A stretch of 10,019 nt of DNA. Origin: Pavlovales sp. CCMP2436. Its lineage: Eukaryota > Haptophyta > Pavlovophyceae > Pavlovales. Shown here piece after piece: positions 1-7,312 of this stretch. Position numbers and translations under genes: made by a program. The notes under the pieces were generated by a model that did not search any database, was not told the DNA's origin, and was given only the letters and a program-made list of their open reading frames with translations. Each line of letters starts with the position of its first letter. Position 1 is the stretch's first letter. Where the stretch lies: NCBI GenBank assembly GCA_026770615.1, contig MU631357.1, positions 359,978 through 369,996 on the forward strand. The letters are read 5' to 3'.

Positions 1-128
1 GCGCGTGCGGGGCGCGGGCTGCAGCGCGGGGGCGCGTTGGAAGGACTGGTTGAAGAAGGAGCCAAAGGAGCCGAGACGTCGAGCGCGAGCGAGTCCACTT
101 GATGGCGGGTTTGGGTTTTGAATGCCGA
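1..128. other. GC-rich left edge, possible tail of a gene entering from the left
   Basis: The first 100 or so bases are GC-rich like the coding blocks further right. One plus-strand frame is open from the window edge to a TGA at 100-102, and a second is open to about 120. Neither translation resembles a protein family I know. The base composition is the only hint of coding, and it changes abruptly to microsatellite at about 129. I offer this only as a possible partial gene end. Confidence 0.12.
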
Positions 129-134
129 TATATA

Positions 135-175
<41 letters not shown>

Positions 176-182
176 GTGTATG
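129..182. repeat. TA then TG microsatellite
   Basis: A short TA run (129-136) is followed by a nearly pure TG run from about 139 to 167, which then degrades into TATG and TGTA units up to 182. Dinucleotide tracts of this kind fit eukaryotic nuclear DNA. Confidence 0.9.
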
Positions 183-987
183 TTTCTAGTTAAACGTCCG
201 TCCCCGGCAGGCTCGCACTGGACCTAAAAAACACTCAAATCCATGGAACTACCCCGGGCATACGGATATACCGTCCCCACCGCTGATCATGTTAGACACA
301 AGACACTTAAAGACTCTCGACTGGCGCTCAGATCAATCGTCGCTGCATCTCCGCCGTGCCCTTCTCCTCTAAAGACCCGCCTTGCATCGCCCCACGTCTC
401 AGGCGAACAAGGGCGTGACGGCCGCACCTGCGCGCCTCAAAGGCGACACGGTGCGCTTGAAGAGTACCCCCTGCAAGCACAAGGGCCAACTACAATTTAG
501 AGACCCCACCTCCGGGTGCGGCGCGGCTGGAATCCGAGTCCCTACGGCGGCGTAGACGGCCGGATTCTCAAAACTTTTTTAAAAATTGCCATTTTTTGTA
601 TGTACCCTCATATGTATTTATTAATTTTCGTGAGCACTCAATTTTTATTCTTAGTGGGCGCTTGTCAACTAGCCAAATGTCCCCCGGGGGCTTGACGACT
701 GGGCCCTAACTTTTCAGCCGGCGGGGACGTCGGGAAGGCCTTCATATTAGTGTGTGCCCAGCCGTGTTACGAACGTTTTGGCGCGGGGAGTAGAATGCGA
801 GCGCGCGAACGGGGCATTGGCACTTGGCAATAGACGACCAGCGCCGAGCCAGCGCTGAGCCGCCGGGAGCAACCTCGACGCAGGCGCGAACAGCATTAAC
901 AGCGGCTGGATAACTTCGCGGTTGAGTAGAGGCCTGCTTTCGAATTGCCCGCTGCCGAAGTGCCACCTGGCTCGCTACATATGGGCG
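183..987. other. No recognisable gene; mixed-composition spacer
   Basis: Short open frames occur here (for example plus strand 243-500, and an ATG-less minus-strand frame across about 745-980), but none shows a domain, repeat or composition I recognise. A small hairpin with stem CTACG/CGTAG lies at 542-555. An AT-rich block with T and A runs covers about 568-660. I see no RNA gene. Confidence 0.5.
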
Positions 988-989
988 TA

Positions 990-1233
990 CAGGGTGTCGC
1001 GGGCAATAAGAACGGCGCTTTTGAGACTGAGGCTCAGTTTCTTAGCAAATTGCATATATATATATAGCGGCTCAGCAGTTTTCAAGAGGTCTGGGTCTGA
1101 GAGCTTCATGTCAATCACCTTAGCAAATTGCATATACAAACAGTGCTCAAAATTTGCTTAAATTACTATTAAATGGCACAAAATTGGGCTCAGTTTCTTA
1201 ACGTTACGGTTTCTTATTGCCCGCGATCCCCTG
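990..1233. mobile_element. MITE with 23-bp terminal inverted repeats and TA target duplication
   Basis: The left arm (990-1012) begins CAGGG. It matches the reverse complement of the right arm (1211-1233) at 21 of 23 positions, and the inner 16 bases (TCGCGGGCAATAAGAA) match perfectly. Both ends are directly flanked by TA (988-989 and 1234-1235), as expected for a TA target-site duplication of the Tc1/mariner type. The 244-bp interior has no coding capacity. It carries a repeated motif (TTAGCAAATTGCATATA at 1043 and again near 1120), a repeated CTCAGTTTCTTA and a short TA run. It is therefore a non-autonomous element. The ends alone could also suggest hAT (CAGGG start), but no 8-bp flanking duplication is present, so the TA reading is preferred. 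Confidence 0.72.
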
Positions 1234-1277
1234 TAGTCGGTGGCCGCACGCTTTGCGAGTGAAACTTCACCTGGCTC

Positions 1278-1425
1278 GGCGGTGGCGGGCTTGGTGCGTG
1301 GCGGCGGGCTGGGCGGCGGGCTGGGCGGTGGGATGGGTGACGAAGTGGACGGCAGCGGTCTGGGTGCCAGGCTGTGCGACAGGCTGGAATGGTGCGGGGA
1401 GAAGGTGGTTGGCGGCTGGATATCG
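1278..1425. repeat. G-rich low-complexity tract with GGCGGGCTGG units
   Basis: The plus strand is strongly G-biased. GGCGGGCTGG-like units recur around 1310-1335, followed by looser GG/GCTGG units. A 14-base stretch, CGGCGGTGGCGGGC, recurs near 1731-1744. The open frames here arise from this simple composition, and I do not regard them as genes. Confidence 0.45.
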
Positions 1426-1467
1426 GTGTATTTTCATTACGATACGTTTTGCGAGTTTCGTGCGTAT

Positions 1468-1612
1468 GGATACGATACTCTAAAATGCGCGGGTGGGTCG
1501 AATTTCTGTTCATGTACGATTTTGAAGCCTGTGCGATTACGATCCTCTGAACGGCGCGTGTGGGTACGAATTTCGGCTTGGATACAATTTGAAGCCAGTT
1601 TGGATACGAACT
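1468..1612. repeat. Degenerate minisatellite, period about 67 bp
   Basis: Units start at about 1468, 1535 and 1602, each opening with a GGATACGA-like sequence. The first two full units share, in order, a TACGAT/CTCT block, a GCGCG-GTGGGT block, a CGAATTTC block and a TTTGAAGCC block, with scattered substitutions. The third unit is truncated. I see no coding role. Confidence 0.55.
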
Positions 1613-1766
1613 GCCTAAGATAAGGCTGAATAAGTCAGCGCACCCACATACAGGATACGTCAGAGCATTTCTTCTGTACTTCGCGGCGAGTGCAGTCAGC
1701 AGTGGTTGGAGTCGTAGGCGGAATAAGCTTCGGCGGTGGCGGGCGGGGGGGCAGATGGGGGGGAGG

Positions 1767-1867
1767 GGGTCTAAATAGGCCATATCCTATGTTGCACATG
1801 CACTACGCGCGGTCGGCCTACGGCCGACCGCCCAAAGAATCAAGTAATCACGTTTGGAATAAAGTCC
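1767..1867. repeat. Dispersed repeat, copy 1
   Basis: From GGGTCTAAAT to AAAGTCC this segment matches 2518-2633 closely. Shared blocks are CCATATCCTATGTTGCACATG, of which 20 bases are CCATATCCTATGTTGCACAT, then GGCCGACCGCCCAAAGAATC, then a TTTGG-ATAAAGTCC tail. Copy 1 carries the intact hairpin (1809-1831). The copies are in direct orientation about 750 bp apart. Neither copy has obvious terminal repeats or coding capacity, so the element class (SINE, MITE or fragment) is undetermined. Confidence 0.75.
1809..1831. other. Perfect 10-bp hairpin inside repeat copy 1
   Basis: GCGGTCGGCC (1809-1818) and GGCCGACCGC (1822-1831) are exact reverse complements around a 3-base TAC loop. In copy 2 the right arm is conserved (GGCCGACCGC) but the left arm has drifted to GTTGGCC, which leaves about 7 pairs including one G-T. 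A tight GC stem of this kind could be a structural part of the repeat or a transcription pause. Confidence 0.7.
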
Positions 1868-1904
1868 TCGTTATACCCGCGTCATTTTGTACCCTCCCCC
1901 CTCG

Positions 1905-2115
1905 TCCTCCTGTAGGGGGGGGGGAGTGGCAACATAGAATTTTCAACGATCGGAGGGGTAGGGTAGTACTCCAACATAAATTTGCGCCGCAGGCGAGAAA
2001 TAAAATGAGGAGGGGGGGTGCACAACCTCTGAAAATGCTTGTCTGCCTGGGAGGGGGGTCCCAACCTCCGGACCTGGCCCCACACGTACCTGTAGGGGGG
2101 TCCCAACCTCTGCAC
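1905..2115. repeat. Degenerate array of G-run / CAAC modules
   Basis: A run of 4-10 G followed within a few bases by a CCAAC or CAAC sequence occurs at about 1909, 1953, 2012, 2053 and 2095. The last three are clearest, with GGGGGGTCCCAACCTC repeated exactly at 2053 and 2095 and a spacing of 41-42 bp. Open frames across this array in both directions are repeat artefacts. Confidence 0.6.
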
Positions 2116-2128
2116 CTGACGCACACGC

Positions 2129-2223
2129 ACGTAGCCATAGCCTGGTCTTAGCCCTAGCCCTCCCTAGCCCTAACTCTAGTCCTGGGCCTAGCCCGGCCTA
2201 GCCCTAGCCCTCGCCCTCGCCCC
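2129..2223. repeat. Degenerate telomere-like CCCTAG tract
   Basis: The plus strand reads as imperfect CCCTAG, CCCTAAC and CCCTCG hexamers for about 90 bases. The units resemble the CCCTAA of many eukaryotic telomeres but are mostly CCCTAG, and they are interrupted. This could be an interstitial telomere relic or simply a minisatellite. Confidence 0.5.
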
Positions 2224-2313
2224 ACATGGCCCTCGCTTGGTGACCGAGCGAAGCACGCCTCGTCGCCTCTTGCTGTACATGTGCATGCGGCATAATTCGA
2301 CGGTCCGTCCTCT

Positions 2314-2344
2314 GACCGCCGACCGCCGACCATCGACCGCCGAC
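2314..2344. repeat. Short GACCGCC tandem repeat
   Basis: GACCGCC units occur at 2314, 2321 and 2335, with a degenerate GACCATC unit between them. It borders an AT-rich block (about 2345-2405) made of short T and A runs. Confidence 0.45.
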
Positions 2345-2517
2345 ATCTTATTCATACTATATTGTTTTTTAAAATATTTATTTATTAAAAATATTAAATA
2401 TAAATGTCCACGTGGAAAAAATTGATTTGATCAATAAATCCGCACAAGCGCCCGTCCGGTAGCCCCCCCTTCGCTTGCGAAGAAAAAATTAGGGTTTATA
2501 TTCTAGCCGTTTTTATA

Positions 2518-2633
2518 GGGTCTAAATCGTCCATATCCTATGTTGCACATGCGCTACACCCGCAGTTGGCCATCGGCCGACCGCCCAAAGAATCACCAAG
2601 TGCTATATAATCAATAAGTTTGGGATAAAGTCC
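2518..2633. repeat. Dispersed repeat, copy 2
   Basis: This is the partner of 1767-1867, with the same order of conserved blocks. It has a drifted hairpin left arm and about 15 extra bases between the CCCAAAGAATC block and the ATAAAGTCC tail. The tail continues into an ATAAAGT/ACTTTAT inverted repeat (about 2625-2640). Confidence 0.7.
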
Positions 2634-2639
2634 ACTTTA

Positions 2640-3460
2640 TTAATAAAGTCACAAGTGGCTCTGGCTTCGGTCCCCCCCCCCCAGTCCGCAAGTGGGGGAC
2701 GACCATCCATAGCATTGCGAGCCTCCATGCTCGAAGCCAGAACTCGCACTAGGCTCGCTGGATTCGTCTCGGCGAGTTCTATTATGCACAATTTCAGAAA
2801 TTTGTGAACTCGTGTGCGTGGGGTAGTAAATTAGTAACTAACAAGGTGATCTTTTTTGAAAAGGTGATCCGCCATGCTGAAATTATTCACCAGCCCCCCT
2901 AAACTTTTTTAGTGTGAATTTCCTTATGTAATTTTTAATTATATTCTTAGAATTAATGGTTTGTATGTAATTTTGAGAGTTACTTATTGGTGGCGTCGCT
3001 TTTTGAAAAGTTAGATACGAATCTACTGCAGATGTATGTATTTAAAATTAACTGGCCAAATTTCGTGACTGGCTTCGGAAAATCGCTATGAATGGTTGTG
3101 TGCTGGGGGGGGATGACCTGAGCCATAGCCGGGTGGTGTTTACTTACTGACGTGCACTTACTGACTTGCCACTTGGTCGACTCCTTTCTTAGACTTAGAT
3201 GGTCAGACATTCAGTAATAGTTCTGGCCCGCCGAGTAGGGACTATGGTGGTGACTAGAACGGCGAGGTTGGTGACTTTATTACGACTATAGCAAGTCTAG
3301 TACATACCCTTGCCTCGGCCTGATCAGAAATCCTTTCCTTTGGACACGGGTGCAGGAATTACAGCCTAGCACCTTCCCCGAGACCACGGATATCGTCATC
3401 ATCCTCTTGTGCGGGCAGCAGGCAGTTCTTGGCCTCACTAATCACTCTCACTCCCCGAGT
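2640..3460. other. Spacer without a recognisable gene
   Basis: Composition is mixed to AT-rich, with T-rich blocks around 2850-3060. An imperfect inverted repeat (CTGGCTTCG at 2661-2669, CGAAGCCAG at 2732-2740) and a direct ACTTACTGAC pair near 3141-3170 are the only structures I see. Short open frames (minus 2980-3210 and minus 2603-2791) have no recognisable domain. The part next to 3460 would be the 3' flank of the ankyrin gene. I could not place a convincing polyadenylation signal. Confidence 0.5.
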
Positions 3461-3467
3461 CCCACTC

Positions 3468-4926
3468 CTAGCCAAGCGCGAGCAGATTTGCGGGACGCAC
3501 GCCGAGCGGCGGAAGCCTGCTCCGGTCGAGCTGGACGCGCCAGCGCCTTTGCGAGCCCAATCAGCCGAGCAGGCGCACCTTGCGTCCGTTCAGCTCGGGG
3601 CGAGCCGCCAGCTCGCCGAGCGTCGCCGTGAGCCGGCGGTTGGCACCCAGCTGCGCGCTCGTCGCATCCAGCTTGATCTCGACCGACGCGACGGGCATGG
3701 AGACGCGCTCGCTGTCGTCCAGCTCGAGCTCGACCAACTCCCATTCGGCGGAGACGGCCGTGACGACGCCCTCGCGCCCGTAGAGATCGCCGCCATCTGC
3801 CTGCTCGTGTGAGGTTATCCTGACTTTGCGCCCGGCGAGGGCCGAGTGCAGGACGAGGCGCGCCGGCATGCTGCGGCCGAGCGCGTGCGCCATCACGAGC
3901 GGCCACACGTCGAGCAGCGCGACCTCCTTGCCCACGAAGCGCGCCTCACGGACGAGCAGCTGGCCGAGCCGCAGCAGCTCGGCCGCGCGCGCGCGCGCGT
4001 GCGCGAGGAAGAGCGCTTTGTACTCGCACGACCACGGGGCCGCCGTTGCCACCACCAGAGAAGCACCCTCATGCGCTGGGTCGCGCGCGAGCCCGAGCGG
4101 CGTGGGCGCGTCGTCGCCGCTGCCGTCGCTCGCGTGCACGTCCGCTCCGCCAACGAGGAGCTGGCGCACGCGCGCTGGCGGGAGGAGTTCGAGGTGGTGA
4201 AGCTCGCTCGTCCATGCACTCGTCTCGCGCACCCACGCGCGGCAGACGGCGAGTGCGTCTGAATCAAGTGCCTCGCGCCGCGCACCGTAGGCGTAGAGCA
4301 GCTGCACCACCTCGAGCCGGGCGCTTCCCAGGCTGAGCGGTGACACTCCGGCGACTGTTGCCAGCACGTCAGCGCCGGCTGCGAGCAGGAGGCGCGCGCA
4401 CTCAGCGTGGCCATGCTTGCTTGCATTCATCAGCGAGGTGGTACCCTCCACATCGGCGAAATTCACGTCGGCGCCAGCCTGGAGTAGGAGGCGAACGCAC
4501 TCAGCGTGGCCCGCGAAGCTCGCTGCATCAGCGCAGTGAGCAGCTGGCCATCCGTCCTGATATAGTTCACATCGGCGCCAGCTGCGAGCAGGAGGCGCAA
4601 ACAGTCGGCATGGCCGTGGAAGCTCGCATACATCAAGGCAGGGGTGCCGTCTGGCCCGGCGAGGTTCACGTCAGCCCCCACCTTGGGCAGAAGGCGCACG
4701 CAGTCGACGCTACCGTTATGCTCGCCTGCGTCAGCGCAGTGCACCTGTCCGCGTCGATGTGGTTCACGTCGGCGCCGGCCTCGAGCAGGAGGTGCGTGCA
4801 CTCGGCGTGTCCCTCAGTGCTTGCCATCAGCAGAGCAGTGGTGCCATTCTCAAGTTTGTGCCTGATGTCGGCGCCGGCCTCTAGCACGAGGCGCAAGCAC
4901 TCGGCGTGGCCGTTGATCGTCGCCAG
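3468..4926 (-). pseudogene. Ankyrin-repeat protein gene, 5'-incomplete and frame-broken
   Basis: Six clear ankyrin repeats of about 33 residues run from 4926 down to about 4370. Each has the TAL..AS..GHAEC.RLLLEAGADVN pattern, typical of a protein-interaction solenoid. A seventh, divergent repeat follows. The frame changes twice, near 4721 and near 4523. At both sites one base is missing at the same place in the repeat (around the QAS turn), and restoring a doubled base at either site would keep the repeat in phase. The first visible repeat starts mid-unit against the TA tract of the retroelement, so the N-terminal part is absent. Near the end, a TGA (3561-3563) falls inside a second copy of the C-terminal domain. 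Reading on gives RWRVQLD and GVRPANLLALG before a TAG at 3468-3470, which I take as the original end. It could be a true pseudogene or an intact gene with assembly indels. Confidence 0.8.
3561..4523 (-). CDS. Uninterrupted C-terminal part of the ankyrin protein
   Basis: This is the longest unbroken frame of the gene. It has no ATG of its own, because it is an internal stretch that opens mid-repeat; a GTG lies at 4466. Counting from that GTG, the last good ankyrin repeat covers residues 5-36 and a degenerate one about 40-66. A distinct block follows at about 80-200. It has a weak ankyrin-like LLVGGADVHA at 104-112, then APWS (143-146) and ARARAAELLRLGQLLV (157-172), then FVGKEVALLDVW (177-188). 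I recall this signature after ankyrin repeats in algal proteins, but its function is unknown to me. Residues 208-264 look like a small KOW/SH3-type beta domain (GRKVRI, GREGVV, ELVELELDD). A second copy begins at residue 292 (LNGRKVRLLG) and is cut by the TGA. No membrane segment or signal peptide is visible. The role is presumably as a binding scaffold. Confidence 0.7.
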   Translation of the reverse strand, partial: ASFAGHAECVRLLLQAGADVNFADVEGTTSLMNASKHGHAECARLLLAAGADVLATVAGVSPLSLGSARLEVVQLLYAYGARREALDSDALAVCRAWVRETSAWTSELHHLELLPPARVRQLLVGGADVHASDGSGDDAPTPLGLARDPAHEGASLVVATAAPWSCEYKALFLAHARARAAELLRLGQLLVREARFVGKEVALLDVWPLVMAHALGRSMPARLVLHSALAGRKVRITSHEQADGGDLYGREGVVTAVSAEWELVELELDDSERVSMPVASVEIKLDATSAQLGANRRLTATLGELAARPELNGRKVRLLG

Positions 4927-4939
4927 TATATATATATAT
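4927..4939. repeat. TA microsatellite at the 3' side of the retroelement
   Basis: A 13-base TA run sits exactly between the end of the retroelement's last coding domain and the first readable ankyrin repeat. In the minus-strand ankyrin frame it is read as alternating Tyr and Ile, where TAL of the repeat would be expected. It pairs with the (TA)9 at 9772-9789 on the other side of the element. Confidence 0.85.
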
Positions 4940-5304
4940 TTATGAAAGGATTGCTGTTTGTCGTGTTCCCACGCTGGGCAGCGATCGGGGCCATCGCGCT
5001 CAAGAGCGCGAGCAGCAACTGCGCATGGCCGCGTGCTGCGATCGTACCGATCGTGTCGATGAGCTGCTTCTTGATGCGCGCGGTCGCCTCCATCGGACTC
5101 ACGCCCATCAGCGCGTACATCTTGCGGCCTCCCTGCGCCGCGATTTCTTTGACGAGCGTGTGCGTCGACGCTGACCTCACCGAAAGCGCCGATGACGATT
5201 CCGCGGATCGGCTTGATGGTGTTGAGCTTGGCCTCGATCGGGCCGATGCTGGCGTTCGGGCCGTTTAGAAGGGGGCCGGGCAGCGCGAGGCCGAAGTCCC
5301 TCCT
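4940..5304 (-). pseudogene. Retroelement C-terminal domain with GAFGE motif
   Basis: Reading continues from the nuclease after a one-base frame change near 5305. The frame carries GPIEAKLN, then GIVIGAFGE (about 5176-5202) and VSVDAH. It then changes frame again near 5158 into LVKEIAAQGG, a segment with ALMGVSPMEA, and a helical stretch with ARGHAQLLLALL ending just before the TA tract. I recall a similar GAFGE-plus-helices region following the nuclease in retroelement proteins of microalgae and cnidarians. Its role is unknown to me; nucleic-acid or target binding is a guess. The open frame of the GAFGE part also runs without a stop, out of register, through the junction into the ankyrin repeats (4666-5379). 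Confidence 0.6.
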
Positions 5305-5717
5305 GGGCACGAGCTTTCCTGAGATACTCGGCCTCGAGGGGCTTTGCCCGGCGCGCGACGCCGGGGGGGAGGGCATCATTATTGTCAGTGTAATAGCTTG
5401 GGCAGAATGCGATAGTCTTAACCTCTATTAGCTGCAGCCGGCCCCTCGCTGGGTCGACGCGCACGACGACGTCTGGTGTGATGACGCGGAGTCTGTGCGA
5501 CTGGCCGGTCAGCGCTGCCTACGCCTGTGCGGCTGCGATGGCGGCTGGCGGGAGAACGGATGAGAAGAAGGCGGAGTCCTCTGCGACTGCATAGCCGCCG
5601 ACGTCCTAGATCGCTCTGGCAAGCGTTTGCTCGATCGGGTCATGGCGGAAGATCGACTCCTGGTTGCCTGTCCACGCTGCGGCGACGGCAATGTCGCCGT
5701 ATGCGTCGAGGGGGCCT
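5305..5717 (-). pseudogene. Restriction-like endonuclease domain (PD-(D/E)XK type) of the retroelement
   Basis: After a one-base frame change at about 5717, a continuous frame gives GPLDAYGD and IFRHDPIEQTLARAI, then TPDVVVRVDP and, 16 codons after the Asp, LIEVKTIAFCPSYY. The Asp (5471-5473), Glu (5423-5425) and Lys (5417-5419) form a D...ExK triad as in PD-(D/E)XK nucleases, the fold used by RLE retroelements to nick target DNA. The RHD upstream occupies the place where related elements have RHN. Two in-frame TAG codons (5606-5608 and 5519-5521) interrupt it. The domain continues as EAEYLRKARAQ before the next frame change. Assignment to this fold rests on the triad and the position after RT, and was not made by structure comparison. 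Confidence 0.62.
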
Positions 5718-6971
5718 CCGCGCAGAGAGACGTTTCAGCTGCTGTCCTATGAAGAGGGCACATGCAGGGCTTTTGCCGGCGATATAGCGCACGTAGCATT
5801 CGCGGAACTCTGCGGAGCACATGTTGGTCTGTTTACCGCCGGGCAAGACAGTGAGGAAAGCACGTGAGTACTCATCAACAGCGCGATAGACAATGGCCTC
5901 GCGCGAGCGCGGGCGGGGCATGGCTTCAATCCTGTCGTTCAGGCACTTGTGCTCCAACTCCTCAGTCTGGGCGGTAATAGCGTGCTGGAGCTTTTGAATG
6001 CGGGCGCCCATAGAGGAGAAGGGTTGCGCAAGGGGACCTGAAGCGGGGGTTAGGCTGCCAGAGGGGGCTACACGTGCTTGGAGCTCCGCCCACGCTGCAT
6101 ATGTACCCTTGGCGACGGCGCAGCCCGAAGCGAGGAATGGCCCCAAGTTGTAGGAGCCATTGTCGAACGAGCCCGCGCCGATGAGCTGTGTGATGTGCGG
6201 CGTAGCATAGTAGCCCGGTACCGTCTGGCCTGTGTTGTTAAGGGAGGGTGCAAGACGGGGAATGACTTTTGCAACCGTGCTCGCGTATGCTGCGTTGCGG
6301 AGCGGCACGCGCGCGTGCAGGCCCAGCCCCCCTAATCGTATGGGAAGTTGCTTGCGCTCGGGTCCGAGGGGCACGGCGTCGATATCGATGCCGGCGATGT
6401 CGTTTGAGAGCTCGGTGACGAGGGCGTCCATCCGCTGAGCAAGCTCAAGCGTGTGGTCGGGGTGCACGTGCTGCAGCCAGTAGTTGATGGTGTGCTGCGT
6501 GCTGAGCGTGAGCATCTGGTGTCGGTGCTGCGGGTGGTCGCGCAAGGTGTCGTATATCTTGCGTGCGTTCGCCTCAACCTTCTTCCACACGTCGTCAAGA
6601 TGTATCCGGATGAAGTTGTCGTCTCCAATTGGGACTCCTCCGTGCACGATGCCTAAGGCGGGCAAGGCTGTAGAGGCGGGAGACTGTTCGCGCTGGCCGA
6701 GGGGGACAGGGGGGGTCAAGGCACCAGCAGCGGCAGCTGCGTTGGGGTGCGTTGCGTATGCACTCTTTGTGGGCTGGAATGTTAGGCCGAGCTCAGAGAA
6801 CAATAGGCTGGTCAGCTGCGGGAAGGCTGCGAAGACGGCTGTAGCGCTACCGGACAAATTAATGTCATCTGCGATTGCGGACACAATAGGGGCTAAGGCC
6901 AGCACACCCAGTACCGGACTACTCCCGGGCTCCTTCTTTTCGTTCCCTTTTCCAAACAAATACCACGACAC
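5640..6971 (-). pseudogene. Reverse transcriptase, ADD box to thumb and linker (443-codon frame)
   Basis: This is the longest unbroken frame of the element. The active-site box reads AIADDINLSG (residues 32-41), the motif C of RT, where the two Asp coordinate metal. LGLTFQPTKS (61-70) follows as motif D. LGIVHGGVPIGDD (106-118) fits motif E, the primer grip, where relatives have LG.PIG. A helical thumb region ends in LPIRLGGLGLHA (209-220) followed by AAYASTVAKV (227-236). From about 365 a conserved linker (AFLTVLP, MCSAEFREC, RYIAGKSPACALFIGQQL) leads to the nuclease. True homology is lost after residue 418 because of the frame change near 5717. The first 25 or so residues do not look like RT and probably belong to the intervening insert, so the ATG at 6971 is not a real start. 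Confidence 0.8.
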
Positions 6972-6992
6972 ATTACATTACCCGAGCGGGCA

Positions 6993-7312
6993 CACCTACT
7001 GACATGGAGGTCCTGTCGGTGGCACCCTAAAACAACCTTTCTCATACCGACTACCTATCAGACCAACCACCAGAGAGAGGAGTTTGGCAGATGGGGTAAC
7101 GCTGTCGACCCCCGTGTGGAGTGGTTCGCCTTTAGCCGACCCGCCGCATCGGCGGGATAGATCTGGCAGACCCTACGCTCGGGATCCCCCGAGCGCTTGA
7201 CGGGCAGGAATGGATAGACTGGACCCGCTCTGTAGCGAGATGGTCCGGCACCTTCATATTCCTAAGAACCTAGCCCCCGGGGGCGGCAGCGGAGCAATCG
7301 GTCGAAGACCGA
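6993..7312. other. Cluster of GC-rich hairpins, candidate structured RNA
   Basis: Closely spaced stem-loops on the plus strand are: 6993-7021 (CACC, GACA and GGA paired with TCC, TGTC and GGTG, with small bulges); 7093-7112 (GGGGT/ACCCC); 7140-7156 (CCCGCCG, loop CAT, CGGCGGG); 7176-7195 (CGCTCGGG, loop ATCC, CCCGAGCG); 7221-7246 (GGACC-CGCTC, loop TGTA, GCGAG-AT-GGTCC); a 12-base palindrome GCCCCCGGGGGC (7273-7284); and 7298-7312 (TCGGTC, loop GAA, GACCGA). No rRNA, tRNA, group I or group II core is recognisable. The transcribed strand is unknown. Confidence 0.5.

Noticed and set aside
243..500. Plus-strand 85-codon frame as a gene
   Set aside because: No recognisable domain, no supporting composition or neighbours. 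Such lengths occur by chance in GC-rich DNA.
990..1233. hAT-type MITE based on the CAGGG terminus
   Set aside because: The 8 bases on each side of the ends do not match, whereas TA is present on both sides, so a TA-inserting family fits better.
1214..1783. Minus-strand 189-codon frame
   Set aside because: It lies across the G-rich tract and the 67-bp minisatellite. The translation is low-complexity Pro/Arg/His and fits no family.
3429..4336. Several long plus-strand frames opposite the ankyrin gene
   Set aside because: They are Arg/Ala/Ser-rich antisense shadows of GC-rich minus-strand coding sequence that shows clear homology.
6484..7002. Plus-strand 172-codon frame opposite the RT
   Set aside because: It is antisense to the RT thumb, which has recognisable motifs. 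The plus translation has none.
7140..7200. HDV-like ribozyme on the minus strand (a CCCGCCG/CGGCGGG stem followed by GGCTAA, similar to a P4 and J4/2)
   Set aside because: No upstream strand complementary to the sequence after GGCTAA was found to make P2, and no P1 pairing is evident, so the double pseudoknot cannot be drawn.
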